From Prosthecochloris ethylica (GTDB lineage Bacteria > Bacteroidota > Chlorobiia > Chlorobiales > Chlorobiaceae), in the NCBI RefSeq assembly GCF_015234275.1, contig NZ_JADGII010000010.1: DNA of 64,000 nt; one strand, written 5' to 3'. Within the stretch, counting starts at the first letter, position 1. Each line of letters starts with the position of its first letter. Of the stretch, positions 26,151 to 34,525 are shown in pieces. Position numbers and translations under genes: made by a program. Below the pieces are notes generated by a model. The model was not told where the DNA came from. It saw nothing but the letters and a program-made list of their open reading frames with translations, and made no database searches.

Positions 26151-26600
26151 ATGAATGCAGTTCTCGAGAAACCAAGGAAAGTCTATGTCACCCGTACTGT
26201 GGAATTCAATGCGGCACACCGGCTTTTCAACCCGTCACTTTCAGATGAAGAAAACCGCACCGTCTATGGGAAATGCAGTAATCTGTACGGGCACGGGCAC
26301 AACTACGAGGTTGAAATCACTGTCAGCGGGACCGTCAACCGTGATACCGGTTTTCTGCTCGACATGAAGGAACTCAAGACAATTCTTGAAAAAGAGATCA
26401 TGGCGCGCTTCGACCACAAACATCTGAATTTCGATGTCGAAGAGCTGAAAGATACGGTTCCCAGTACAGAAGTGCTTGCTGTTACCGTCTGGGAAATTTT
26501 AGAAGATGCTTTACAACTCTATCCGAATAAGGAGATAACGCTTCATGAAGTCCGAATCCATGAAACACGAAAAAACTCTGTCCGATACCTTGGAGAATAA
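26151..26600 (+). CDS. 6-pyruvoyltetrahydropterin synthase / QueD family
   Basis: A 149-residue enzyme converting dihydroneopterin triphosphate to 6-pyruvoyl- or 6-carboxy-tetrahydropterin. Zinc ligands are visible: AAHRL near residue 22 and GHGHNYEVE near 45, with the catalytic Cys in KCSNLYGHG; FDHKHLNF holds the other active-site residues and a C-terminal ETRKNSVRY the pterin-binding Glu. I chose the ATG at 26151, where homology begins; the frame is open further upstream. folE starts inside its last 56 bp. Either queuosine or tetrahydrobiopterin-type cofactors could be made; green sulfur bacteria are known for biopterin glycosides, so PTPS activity is plausible. Confidence 0.88.
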   Translation: MNAVLEKPRKVYVTRTVEFNAAHRLFNPSLSDEENRTVYGKCSNLYGHGHNYEVEITVSGTVNRDTGFLLDMKELKTILEKEIMARFDHKHLNFDVEELKDTVPSTEVLAVTVWEILEDALQLYPNKEITLHEVRIHETRKNSVRYLGE

Positions 26601-27237
26601 TACCGCTGCATATCCCGGTTACAGCGTGTGTGCCGATGATGACTGCCTCGATGAACTGCAGGACAGCGAAACCGCCACGATAGAGAAACTCTCGGGTGCT
26701 GTCACCACGTTGCTGGAGGGACTGGGGGAAGACCCTGATCGTGAAGGCTTGGTCAAAACGCCGGAACGTGTCGCCAAATCATTGCGGTTTCTTACCAAGG
26801 GCTACAGCCAGGACCCTGAAGAGCTGCTGAAAAAAGCGGTATTCACAGAATCATACGATGAAATGGTGCTGGTAAGGGATATCGACCTCTTCTCGATGTG
26901 CGAACATCACATGCTCCCGTTTTTCGGCAAGGCACATGTTGCCTATATTCCTGATGGTAAGATTGTCGGCCTGTCGAAACTGGCTCGCGTTGTCGAAGTC
27001 TTCGCCCGAAGGTTGCAGGTACAGGAACGCCTGACACAGCAGATACGGGATGCTATCGAACATGTTTTGAACCCCAGGGGGGTGGCTGTGGTGATCGAGG
27101 CTCGCCACATGTGCATGGTCATGCGGGGTGTGGAAAAGCAGAATTCAGTCACAACCACATCGGCAATGTCCGGAGAGTTCATAGCATCCGAATCAACACG
27201 CAGCGAGTTTCTCCGCCTGATCCACGGCCGTTCGTAA
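26545..27237 (+). CDS. folE: GTP cyclohydrolase I
   Basis: Converts GTP to dihydroneopterin triphosphate, first step of folate and pterin synthesis. The 230-residue protein has an N-terminal extension of ~45 residues and then the full family core: GEDPDREGLVKTPERVA, SMCEHHMLPFFGKAHVAYIP with zinc ligands Cys and His, GLSKLARVVEVFARRLQVQE, and RHMCMVMRGVEK with the third zinc Cys. AAGGAG is 10 bases before the ATG at 26545, which overlaps the upstream gene by 56 bp, so the two steps of pterin synthesis are tightly coupled. Confidence 0.96.
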   Translation: MKSESMKHEKTLSDTLENNTAAYPGYSVCADDDCLDELQDSETATIEKLSGAVTTLLEGLGEDPDREGLVKTPERVAKSLRFLTKGYSQDPEELLKKAVFTESYDEMVLVRDIDLFSMCEHHMLPFFGKAHVAYIPDGKIVGLSKLARVVEVFARRLQVQERLTQQIRDAIEHVLNPRGVAVVIEARHMCMVMRGVEKQNSVTTTSAMSGEFIASESTRSEFLRLIHGRS

Positions 27238-27267
27238 GTTTCAGCCAACCATGACCGGAATGACCCT

Positions 27268-28500
27268 ATGCGCCAGACTGCTGGCACTTCAGCCCTGATT
27301 GCAGCTGTCACCGCTGCCGGAGCGCTGTTCCTGGTATTCGAGATCAGAACAGCGCTTTCACCGTTTCTGATCTACGCGGTACTGGCTTTTTTGCTGCATC
27401 CGCTTCGTACGAACCCCATGATCGATCGCCTGTTCTGGGGGGTGACCATACTGTTCGGTGCCTGGGTTTTTTCGGAGCTTTCCGGCCTGCTGACGCCGTT
27501 TCTCATCGCACTGGTCCTTGCCTACCTCTTCGAACCGCTGATGAACGCTCTCCTGGCACGCAAGATCCCCAGGGTTCTGTCTGCGCTGTTGATCACGTTT
27601 TTCGGAGTCGGCGGCATTGTGCTTGTCGGCGTCCTGCTTACACCTGAAATCACCCGGCAGATTGCAGCCATCGGAGCCCTGATTCCCCTCTTGCCCGACT
27701 ACTTCGAACGCTTCCTGAGCTGGATCTTCAGCTTTGATGTGTTTTCCTGGCTTTCGCTCGATGTCGAATCGGTCAAACTGCGGGTACTCACCGCACTCAA
27801 CGAACAGCTCAACAACATCGGGGTACTGGTCACCAATTTCACGCAGACACTGTGGAAAAGCATCCCGAAGGTGATCACCACCATCACCACCATCATCCTG
27901 CTGCCGTTTCTCACGTTCTGGTTCCTCAACGATTTCAACCGCTTCTCGGACACCGTCTCCCGGATACTTGACAAAAAACCGGCGTCAGGCGTTCGAAAAT
28001 ATATCACCATGGCGGGAGGGATCTTCAACCAGTACATCAGGGGCCAGCTCATCGTGATGCTGATCGAGATGACGCTGTATTCGACCATCTTTTCAATTAT
28101 CGGCATCAACTACTCCCTGCTGCTCGGGCTGCTGTCCGGTGCGGCGCTCTGGCTGCCCTACATCGGGATATCCACCGCCATCGCACTCACATCGCTCGTC
28201 ATTTCACTCGGCAGCAACCCGGCAGAACAGTTCCTCTGGGCCGGATTGACCTACCTGTCGATCCAGGTGCTCGAGGTCTTTTTCATGGTTCCGAAAATTG
28301 TCGGGGGGAAGGTGCAGCTGAATCCGATCATCCTGTTCCTGTCGATTTTCTCGTTCGGCTACTTCTTCGGGATTGCAGGCATCCTGATCTCGATACCGGT
28401 CTCTGCATTTCTTATCGCCCTGGTACGGGAACAGCTCTATCCTGAAAACGCTTCGATCATCGAGCAGTCTCCTGCCTCTGCCGGTCGATCCAGGCCCTGA
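27268..28500 (+). CDS. AI-2E family transporter (PerM/YdiK-like permease)
   Basis: A 410-residue inner-membrane protein with eight or so predicted helices, including tandem N-terminal ones (ALFLVFEIRTALSPFLIYAVL, GVTILFGAWVFSEL, IALVLAYLFEPLMN), a central soluble part (residues ~150-230) and the family's C-terminal GLLSGAALWLPYIGI and ILFLSIFSFGYFFGIAGILISIPVSA. Family members export small molecules or act in ion homeostasis; few have been characterised. Gap to folE is 30 bp, so it may share the folE transcript. Its last 44 bp overlap the end of the hydrogenase protease gene on the other strand. Confidence 0.85.
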   Translation: MRQTAGTSALIAAVTAAGALFLVFEIRTALSPFLIYAVLAFLLHPLRTNPMIDRLFWGVTILFGAWVFSELSGLLTPFLIALVLAYLFEPLMNALLARKIPRVLSALLITFFGVGGIVLVGVLLTPEITRQIAAIGALIPLLPDYFERFLSWIFSFDVFSWLSLDVESVKLRVLTALNEQLNNIGVLVTNFTQTLWKSIPKVITTITTIILLPFLTFWFLNDFNRFSDTVSRILDKKPASGVRKYITMAGGIFNQYIRGQLIVMLIEMTLYSTIFSIIGINYSLLLGLLSGAALWLPYIGISTAIALTSLVISLGSNPAEQFLWAGLTYLSIQVLEVFFMVPKIVGGKVQLNPIILFLSIFSFGYFFGIAGILISIPVSAFLIALVREQLYPENASIIEQSPASAGRSRP

Positions 28501-28948
28501 GCTGGCGGCACCCGGCATCGAGGGCTTCGGGCATGAGTTTTTCTGCCCGCTCGCTGAGCGGAGATCCCATATCGAGATTGTCCGGAGGAATACCGATCAG
28601 CACAAGCTCAGAAGGAACTCGCCCGTGAAGGCGAGCGACGGAAAGAAGTTCGCTCAGCCCCATCTGGTGTGACGACATCTTGCGGTAAATAAAGGCAGGC
28701 AGTTCATCGTTACGGTACACGTAAACCTGGCGGTCGTACTCCCTGGGAATGATGGCATCGAATACAAGCAGTGCATCGGCTGATTCAATGTAATCCAGCA
28801 GGTAGATCCCCTGTGTTCCTCCATCGACAAACAGAATATCATCCCCGCGCACAGCACACTGCTTCTCGAGCCGGCGAACAGCTTCGACACCGAACCCTTC
28901 ATCCCCGAAAAGCACATTCCCCAAACCGATCACGTTGATTCTCGGCAC
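28457..28948 (-). CDS. hupD: [NiFe]-hydrogenase maturation endopeptidase HupD
   Basis: A 163-residue protease that removes the C-terminal tail of the hydrogenase large subunit after nickel insertion. Diagnostic residues are the opening INVIGLGNVLFGDEGFGVEA (Glu16/17 region nickel ligand) and VDGGTQGIYLLDYIESADALLVFDAI, with a later His in MSSHQMGL as third ligand. It is the last gene of the hup cluster, 92 bp after hupC, with a degenerate heptamer repeat in the gap. Its target is the tail after the Cys-Ala-Ser-His motif of HupL encoded upstream. Confidence 0.94.
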   Translation of the reverse strand: MPRINVIGLGNVLFGDEGFGVEAVRRLEKQCAVRGDDILFVDGGTQGIYLLDYIESADALLVFDAIIPREYDRQVYVYRNDELPAFIYRKMSSHQMGLSELLSVARLHGRVPSELVLIGIPPDNLDMGSPLSERAEKLMPEALDAGCRQLRAWIDRQRQETAR

Positions 28949-28957
28949 TATTCGTAT

Positions 28958-28992
28958 TCGTTATCTGTTACCAGTTACCCGTCATCCATCAC
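28958..28992. repeat. Degenerate heptanucleotide array in the hupC-hupD gap
   Basis: Five successive 7-base units tcgttat, ctgttac, cagttac, ccgtcat, ccatcac, each one to three changes from the next. The 7-base period links it to the exact arrays at 25540, 63485 and 63939. Confidence 0.6.
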
Positions 28993-29040
28993 GGCCCGGT
29001 CTCCTGATCTCCGGCTTCCGCCCCAGGCTTCCGCATCCGA

Positions 29041-29724
29041 TCACGATGGATCTTCCTCTACCTTATGCTTGTATCCGGTAATAATCGACGACGTCACGCT
29101 GGTGCGGTCGACAATATCGTGGCGGAACACCGCATAGAGATGCAGAACCACGTAAAACGGAAAAATCCAGGCTGCGGCGTGGTGCACCATGTGCAGGTTG
29201 TAACTGCTTCCAAAAAGCGGAATAAGCCATCCGAACAGAGTATCGGCAAAGCCTCCCGGGTTGTTTTCACCATACATGGCCATGCCGGTACCGATCATGA
29301 GCACCGAACCGCAGAAAATAAAAATGAAGTGCGTCAGTGCGGCGACGGGATTGTGCCCGGTATAATGCGGTTCGTCACGTCGGAGAAACATGTAGGACGC
29401 CATCTGCTCTCTGAACGGTGTCCCCCACCACTTCGGCGACCACGGCCGGAACCCACCGAAGCGTGCATACCGGTCCCCACCGAAGAGCGCCCAGTAGAGG
29501 CGGTAGAGAAAATTCGCGATAAAAATGAACCCGGCAGCGAAATGCACATACCTCCACCACGACATTGCGCTGCTCGTCACCGCTTCCCCCCTCGGCGGCA
29601 GGAGTACGGGTGAAGCAATATAGAAACCGGTAACGAGCAGTACGGCTATGCAGATCGCGTTGATCCAGTGATAAAGCCGTACCGGCAGTCGCCAGACGTA
29701 GATTTCCTCGATGATTCTGCCCAT
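29041..29724 (-). CDS. hupC: [NiFe]-hydrogenase b-type cytochrome subunit
   Basis: A 227-residue inner-membrane diheme cytochrome that anchors the hydrogenase and passes electrons to the quinone pool. Helices and His ligands fit the family: VWRLPVRLYHWINAICIAVLL (first helix), SWWRYVHFAAGFIFIANFLY (second), ALTHFIFIFCGSVLMIGTGMA (third) and HMVHHAAAWIFPFYVVLHLY (fourth). It lies 12 bp after hupL. Presence of this subunit marks the enzyme as membrane-bound uptake (group 1) hydrogenase rather than a cytoplasmic type. Confidence 0.95.
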   Translation of the reverse strand: MGRIIEEIYVWRLPVRLYHWINAICIAVLLVTGFYIASPVLLPPRGEAVTSSAMSWWRYVHFAAGFIFIANFLYRLYWALFGGDRYARFGGFRPWSPKWWGTPFREQMASYMFLRRDEPHYTGHNPVAALTHFIFIFCGSVLMIGTGMAMYGENNPGGFADTLFGWLIPLFGSSYNLHMVHHAAAWIFPFYVVLHLYAVFRHDIVDRTSVTSSIITGYKHKVEEDPS

Positions 29725-29736
29725 AATCTCCCCCTG

Positions 29737-31455
29737 TCAGACTATCTTCACGCTGGTAATCTCGTCTCCGTTCATATCGAACACGTGCGACGCGCACGCC
29801 AGGCACGGGTCGAACGAGTGAACGGTCCTGAGAATTTCAAGTGGCTTTTCCGGGTCCGCCATCGGTGTCCCCCTCAGCGCCGACTCGTACGCGCCAACCT
29901 TGCCTTCCGCGTCACGCGGCGAGGCATTCCAGGTCGATGGAACCACAATCTGGTAGTCCTCGATTTTTTCTTCGCGAATGTGGATCCAGTGACCAAGCGC
30001 TCCGCGGGGTGCCTCCGTATAACCGAATCCTTTGGCATCCTTCGGCCAGTCTGACGGTTCCCACAGCTCCGTATTTGCCGTTCGATAATCGCCTGTCCTG
30101 ATGTTGTCAATCAGCTGATTGTAGAAATGACGCATGAACTGCGCGGTCTGCAGGCACTCGATTCCCCGTGCAGCAGTTCTCCCGAGGGTGGAATACAGTG
30201 CCTCGACCCCCACATCGAGCTTGCCGAGCACCATATTGACGGTATCGGTAATCATCGGGTCCGACTTGGCATACTGCAGAAGCACACGGGCCAGCGGACC
30301 GACTTCCATGGGATGGTTGTTCCACCTGGGCGTTTTCAGCCAGCTGTACTTCTCGTCATGATCGAGATGTTCGAATGGAGGTTTCGGACCGGTATAGTTG
30401 GGACTGGTCTCCCCTTCCCACGGATGAAGCCCCTTGTCGTCACCGTTGGCATACGAGTACCAGCTGTGGCTCACCTCCTCCGTCACCTGGTTCATGTCGC
30501 GCGGATCGACATCGTGAATGGTCGAAAGGTCTTTGTCGAGAATCGCCCCACGCGGCCAGAGCAGGCTCGAAGGATCGTCAAGGCTTTTTTCGGGAAAATC
30601 TCCGTAGCAGAGGTAGTTGCCCAGCCCTCCGCCGTACAGCCAGTCCTTGTAGTACCCGGCAATGGCTATCAGATCGGGAATGTAGACCTGCTCGATAAAC
30701 GCGATGGTCTCGTCGATGATCCTCTTCACTCGACTGAGCGTTTCGATATTGATCGCCGTATCCCGATCGGGGTCGATCGCACAAGCCATGCCTCCGACCA
30801 GGTAGTTCGGATGCGGATTCTTGCCGCCGAACACCGTATGGATCTTCACAATCTCTTTCTGAAAATCAAGCGCTTCGAGATAATGGGCAACTGCAAGCAG
30901 GTTGACTTCAGGCGGAAGCCTGTAAGCGGAATGGCCCCAGTAACCATTGGAAAAAATGCCAAGCTGACCGCTTTCGACAAACCCGACCAGGCGCTGCTGC
31001 AGGTCGTTGAAATAGCCGGGAGAAGATTTCGGCCAGGATGACAGCGTGCGGACGATGCGGGATGTCTCCTTCGGATCGGCCTTGAGCGCGCTCACCACAT
31101 CGACCCAGTCCAGCGCATGCAGATGATAGAAATGTACCAGATGATCCTGCGTCTGCTGCGTAGCGTTCATCAGGTTGCGGATAATACGCGCATTGGGCGG
31201 TATTTCTATGCCGAGGGCATCCTCGACACAGCGTACCGATGCGAGGGCGTGCACGGTCGTGCAGACACCGCAGATACGCTCGGCAAACGCCCAGGCATCA
31301 CGCGGGTCGCGCCCCTTGAGGATCAGTTCGATGCCGCGCCACATGGTACCGGTGCTGAATGCATCCTCGATAGTATTGTCGGCGCCGAGCTTTGCCTCGA
31401 TGCGCAGATGCCCTTCGATTCTCGGAATCGGATCAACGACTATTTTCCTTGACAT
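29737..31455 (-). CDS. hupL: Uptake [NiFe]-hydrogenase large subunit
   Basis: Catalytic subunit, 572 residues, oxidising H2 to protons and electrons. The N-terminal nickel-binding motif RICGVCTTVHA (near residues 61-71) and the C-terminal DPCLACASHVFDMNG provide the four cysteine ligands. Processing by HupD should occur after the His, removing the last ~15 residues (VFDMNGDEITSVKIV). The family opening IDPIPRIEGHLRIE appears here as VDPIPRIEGHLRIEA. Separated by 3 bp from hupS and 12 bp from hupC. Length and motifs fit group 1 membrane-bound enzymes. Confidence 0.97.
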   Translation of the reverse strand: MSRKIVVDPIPRIEGHLRIEAKLGADNTIEDAFSTGTMWRGIELILKGRDPRDAWAFAERICGVCTTVHALASVRCVEDALGIEIPPNARIIRNLMNATQQTQDHLVHFYHLHALDWVDVVSALKADPKETSRIVRTLSSWPKSSPGYFNDLQQRLVGFVESGQLGIFSNGYWGHSAYRLPPEVNLLAVAHYLEALDFQKEIVKIHTVFGGKNPHPNYLVGGMACAIDPDRDTAINIETLSRVKRIIDETIAFIEQVYIPDLIAIAGYYKDWLYGGGLGNYLCYGDFPEKSLDDPSSLLWPRGAILDKDLSTIHDVDPRDMNQVTEEVSHSWYSYANGDDKGLHPWEGETSPNYTGPKPPFEHLDHDEKYSWLKTPRWNNHPMEVGPLARVLLQYAKSDPMITDTVNMVLGKLDVGVEALYSTLGRTAARGIECLQTAQFMRHFYNQLIDNIRTGDYRTANTELWEPSDWPKDAKGFGYTEAPRGALGHWIHIREEKIEDYQIVVPSTWNASPRDAEGKVGAYESALRGTPMADPEKPLEILRTVHSFDPCLACASHVFDMNGDEITSVKIV

Positions 31456-31458
31456 GGA

Positions 31459-32553
31459 TTACCCCTCCTTCTGCTCTGATTGCTGACCATTTCCTGCTTT
31501 GCGTTTCTTGACTGCGGTCACCGCGGCATGACCGGCAGCACCTGCAGCCGCAGCCCCGACCGCAACTGCACCGATCTTGTCGGCGTTCATGTCCGTTCCG
31601 AGGAACGAGACATCGGCAAGGCGTGAATAGAACGGACCGTCATCCCAGAAACCCGGTGCGGCACAGCCAAAGCAGGGATGTCCTGACCCGATCGGAAAAC
31701 TCACCCCGTTGTTCCACTCGATATTGGAACAGGAATTGTAAGTTGTCGGGCCTTTGCAGCCCATCTTGTAGAGACACCACCCTTTTCTTGCCGATTCATC
31801 ATCGAAATCGGTGACGAACATACCGGCATCGTAAAACGCTCGACGATAGCATTTATCATGAATGCGAGTACCGTAAAACGCTTTCGGGCGTTTCATGCGG
31901 TCAAGTTCAGGCAGCGTACCGAAGGTATGGAAATGGGTGATGATTCCGGTCATCACTTCGGCGATTGGCGGGCAGCCGGGAACGTTCACCAGAGGTCTGT
32001 CGGTGATGATTTCGGAAACCGGAACCGCTCCCGTGGGGTTCGGGTCGGCATTCTGTACACACCCGAAACTGGCACATGCCCCCCATGCGATGACCGCTGC
32101 CGCTCCCGCAGCGGTTTCCTGCAGGACGTTCTGGTAGGTATCACCGCCAACCAGGCAGTAAACACCGCCGTCTTTCGTGGGTACGTTGCCTTCGCATGCC
32201 AGAATATACTGCCCCTTGTACTCTTCCATGATCTGATGGCGAACCGCCTCGAGCTGATGCCCGGCAGCAGCACTGAGAGTATCGTCGTAATCGAGGGAAA
32301 TCATGTTGAAGATGATATCCGCCATGATGGGGTGAGACGAACGGATAAAGGATTCCGTACAGCATGTACATTCCAGTCCGTGCAGCCAGATCACCGGTGT
32401 CCTGGGACGGGTTTCCATGGCATGCATGACCTTGGGAAGCAAAGAAGGCGCAAGCCCGAGGGCTGCCGTGGTGAGAGAACAGAACTTCAGAAAATCGCGG
32501 CGACTGAGGCCACGCTGTCTGAATATTTCAGCGTAGGTGGGTTTCGATGCCAT
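31459..32553 (-). CDS. hupS: Uptake [NiFe]-hydrogenase small subunit (Tat-exported)
   Basis: Electron-transfer subunit with three iron-sulfur clusters, 364 residues. A twin-arginine signal is visible (LSRRDFLKFCSLTTAALGLA), so the heterodimer is exported folded. Proximal cluster cysteines are in WLHGLECTCCTES; later ligands lie in CLYKMGCKGPTTYNSCS and HPCFGCAAPGFWDD. A C-terminal hydrophobic Ala/Gly-rich helix (AVAVGAAAAGAAGHAAV) anchors it to the membrane. I chose the ATG at 32553 because AGGAG lies 6 bases upstream; a frame starting at 32580 adds nine residues. Confidence 0.96.
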   Translation of the reverse strand: MASKPTYAEIFRQRGLSRRDFLKFCSLTTAALGLAPSLLPKVMHAMETRPRTPVIWLHGLECTCCTESFIRSSHPIMADIIFNMISLDYDDTLSAAAGHQLEAVRHQIMEEYKGQYILACEGNVPTKDGGVYCLVGGDTYQNVLQETAAGAAAVIAWGACASFGCVQNADPNPTGAVPVSEIITDRPLVNVPGCPPIAEVMTGIITHFHTFGTLPELDRMKRPKAFYGTRIHDKCYRRAFYDAGMFVTDFDDESARKGWCLYKMGCKGPTTYNSCSNIEWNNGVSFPIGSGHPCFGCAAPGFWDDGPFYSRLADVSFLGTDMNADKIGAVAVGAAAAGAAGHAAVTAVKKRKAGNGQQSEQKEG

Positions 32554-32799
32554 AAGTATCTCCTGCTGCACCGCGTACACAGACCAAACATGCGCACCGG
32601 CAGGGTTGATAAACGCTCTGAAGGGGGCACAAGTACGGCAAACGAAAGAACAGGTTGTTTTCTGTAAGTTAACAATTGTTTACAAGAAAAGAAAACACAC
32701 GACAGCGGCGCTCGTCCGCGCGGTCAACGGATGAAGAACTGGTGAATTCCTGATACAGCTCTCCCCAGGTGTGTTGCCCGATTGACAGAGGTTCGCTGC

Positions 32800-32822
32800 G
32801 GGCGAGCGCCGCTCGCCCCTAC
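32800..32822. repeat. Palindromic repeat, arm variant CG/CG (element B)
   Basis: Hairpin gggcgagc-gcc-gctcgccc: perfect 8-bp arms with a 3-base loop, followed by ctac. Identical copies occur at 62916, 63246, 63589 and 63907. It is the reverse-complement-oriented relative of the repeat at 32899. Confidence 0.9.
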
Positions 32823-32873
32823 GGCAAGATTGCTTGCTATGGATAGCCGGGTGACTACCGGCGCGGATTTTCA

Positions 32874-32895
32874 CCTGTTTCCTGTTTACCCGTTT
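32874..32895. repeat. Short heptamer repeat (cctgttt-like)
   Basis: Two exact cctgttt units followed by acccgttt, lying between the two palindromes, just as heptamers lie between them in the right-end array. Confidence 0.5.
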
Positions 32896-32898
32896 CCC

Positions 32899-32923
32899 GT
32901 AGGGGTCAGCGGCGCTGACCCGT
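32899..32923. repeat. Palindromic repeat, arm variant TC/GA (element A)
   Basis: Hairpin gggtcagc-ggc-gctgaccc with flanking gtag and cgt; 22 bp beyond the nuoN stop, where it may also act as a transcript 3-prime end. Identical copies occur at 62666, 62991, 63328 and 63671. Confidence 0.9.
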
Positions 32924-32944
32924 GATCACCGGATGAAGTGTGCC

Positions 32945-34480
32945 TTAAAACAGCTGGTTCCCGAATATGGAAATCGCCGACAGGGCAAAATCGGAAAGAG
33001 GGGTGAAGAAAATCCCGAAATACAGTGTAAGAATCATGAGCCCTGCGGTAACAGCCTGTGGCAGAAAGCCTGAGGGGATTTTATCAGGCAGTGGATGACG
33101 TGCCTCCCTGAGATACATGTTCAGCGGGATCAGCATGTAGTAGTAGAGCGAAATGACGCTGGTAAGAATACCAATGAGCGCAAGCCAGATAAAAAGCGAT
33201 CCTTTTGCAAGCAATGCAGAAAAAATCATCAGCTTGCCGATAAATCCGACCGTCGGCGGCAGCCCGACAAGCGAGATAAGAAAAACGGTCATCGCTGCAC
33301 CCGCAAGCGGCATGCGGCGCCCAAGCCCGCGGTAATCTTCGAGATTCTCGCTTCCGGTCTTGTTGGCAATCAGGATCGCGACAAGGAATGCCCCGAAGTT
33401 CATGAAGAGGTACGATACCAGGTAGAACAGTGTTGCCTGCGTGCCGAGCTCGTCCATCACGATAATGCCGAGCAACGCATATCCGGCATGGGCAATCGAG
33501 GAGTATGCAAGCAGGCGTTTTACATTGGTCTGCCAGAGAGCGACGATATTACCGTAGATCATCGATGCCACAGAAAGGATCATCAGAATCGTCACCCAGT
33601 CGAGACCGGGAACGAACCCTGCAGGATCGATCGTCTGCGGCACGGCAACATAAAAGAACCGCATCAGGAGCGCGAAACCGGCAGCTTTCGAAGCGACCGA
33701 GAGAAATGCCGTCACCGGCAGCGGAGCGCCTTCGTAGACATCAGGGCTCCAGAAGTGAAACGGTACGGCACCGATCTTGTAACCGATACCTGCGAGAATC
33801 ATCAGCGAGGCGACCATGAGGAGCAACGGATCATAACCTCGCTCTGTCAGCACCTGGCTGATGACGGCAATGTTCGTTGCCCCGGTCATACCGTAGAGAA
33901 TGGAAAAGCCGTAAATCATGAGACCCGACGATACCGCACCGTAAACAAGGTATTTCAGGGCGGCTTCCGTCGAACGGCGTTCACGTTTCAGGTACCCGGT
34001 CAGCACATACGCTGCAAGGCTCACCATTTCCATAGCAAGGAAGATCATGAGCAGATCGGTAGCGGAAGCCATCATCACCATACCGATCGTCATGCCGACA
34101 AGCAGCGGATAATACTCTCCGAGACCGGACGTCCTGCTGTTGAGCTCATCTGACGGCATGGAAAGAAGAACGGTCAGCACAGCCGAACCGACAAGAAGGT
34201 ACTTGAAGAACAATGCAAATTCATCGACGACATACATCCCGAAGAAAATCTCCTCTCCGGTCATAGCATGCTGCTGGACGATGAAGTAGAAGCTGGCGAG
34301 CAGGCCGACGAGCGAGGTGATCGACAGCACATGGTGCCTGGCAGGACGGACAGCGAGGTCCAGAAGGATCAGCACAAGAAACAGCCCTGACAGAAAGATT
34401 TCCGGCAGAAAAAACTGTGCCCCTGTCTTAATCGTCGAAATGATAGTCTGTATGTCGGCACCAGACGGAAGCTCGTACAT
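32945..34480 (-). CDS. nuoN: NADH dehydrogenase-like complex subunit N
   Basis: Antiporter-like membrane subunit, 511 residues, about 14 helices; one of three proton-pumping modules of complex I. Family landmarks include MEMVSLAAYVLTGYLKRERR (with the conserved Glu of the pump and the Lys that follows), FHFWSPDVYEGAPLPVTAFL and KRLLAYSSIAHAGYALLG. Terminal gene of the operon, 45 bp after nuoM. It is followed by a repeat-rich gap rather than another gene. Confidence 0.96.
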   Translation of the reverse strand: MYELPSGADIQTIISTIKTGAQFFLPEIFLSGLFLVLILLDLAVRPARHHVLSITSLVGLLASFYFIVQQHAMTGEEIFFGMYVVDEFALFFKYLLVGSAVLTVLLSMPSDELNSRTSGLGEYYPLLVGMTIGMVMMASATDLLMIFLAMEMVSLAAYVLTGYLKRERRSTEAALKYLVYGAVSSGLMIYGFSILYGMTGATNIAVISQVLTERGYDPLLLMVASLMILAGIGYKIGAVPFHFWSPDVYEGAPLPVTAFLSVASKAAGFALLMRFFYVAVPQTIDPAGFVPGLDWVTILMILSVASMIYGNIVALWQTNVKRLLAYSSIAHAGYALLGIIVMDELGTQATLFYLVSYLFMNFGAFLVAILIANKTGSENLEDYRGLGRRMPLAGAAMTVFLISLVGLPPTVGFIGKLMIFSALLAKGSLFIWLALIGILTSVISLYYYMLIPLNMYLREARHPLPDKIPSGFLPQAVTAGLMILTLYFGIFFTPLSDFALSAISIFGNQLF

Positions 34481-34525
34481 ATTTTTTACGTTTTAGCGTT
34501 CAGATTACTCGACACTCATGGTTCA

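Larger units (their letters stand above)
32554..32944. other. hupS-nuoN intergenic region with dispersed repeats
   Basis: About 390 bp between the hupS start and the nuoN stop. It should hold the hup promoter near hupS (AT-rich 32650-32700) and the end of the nuo operon. No gene is supported. It contains the two palindromic repeats listed separately and heptamer-like cctgttt units. Confidence 0.7.

Noticed and set aside
30127..31041. 304-codon frame antisense to hupL
   Set aside because: Fully covered by the intact hydrogenase gene; no ribosome site and no family pattern.
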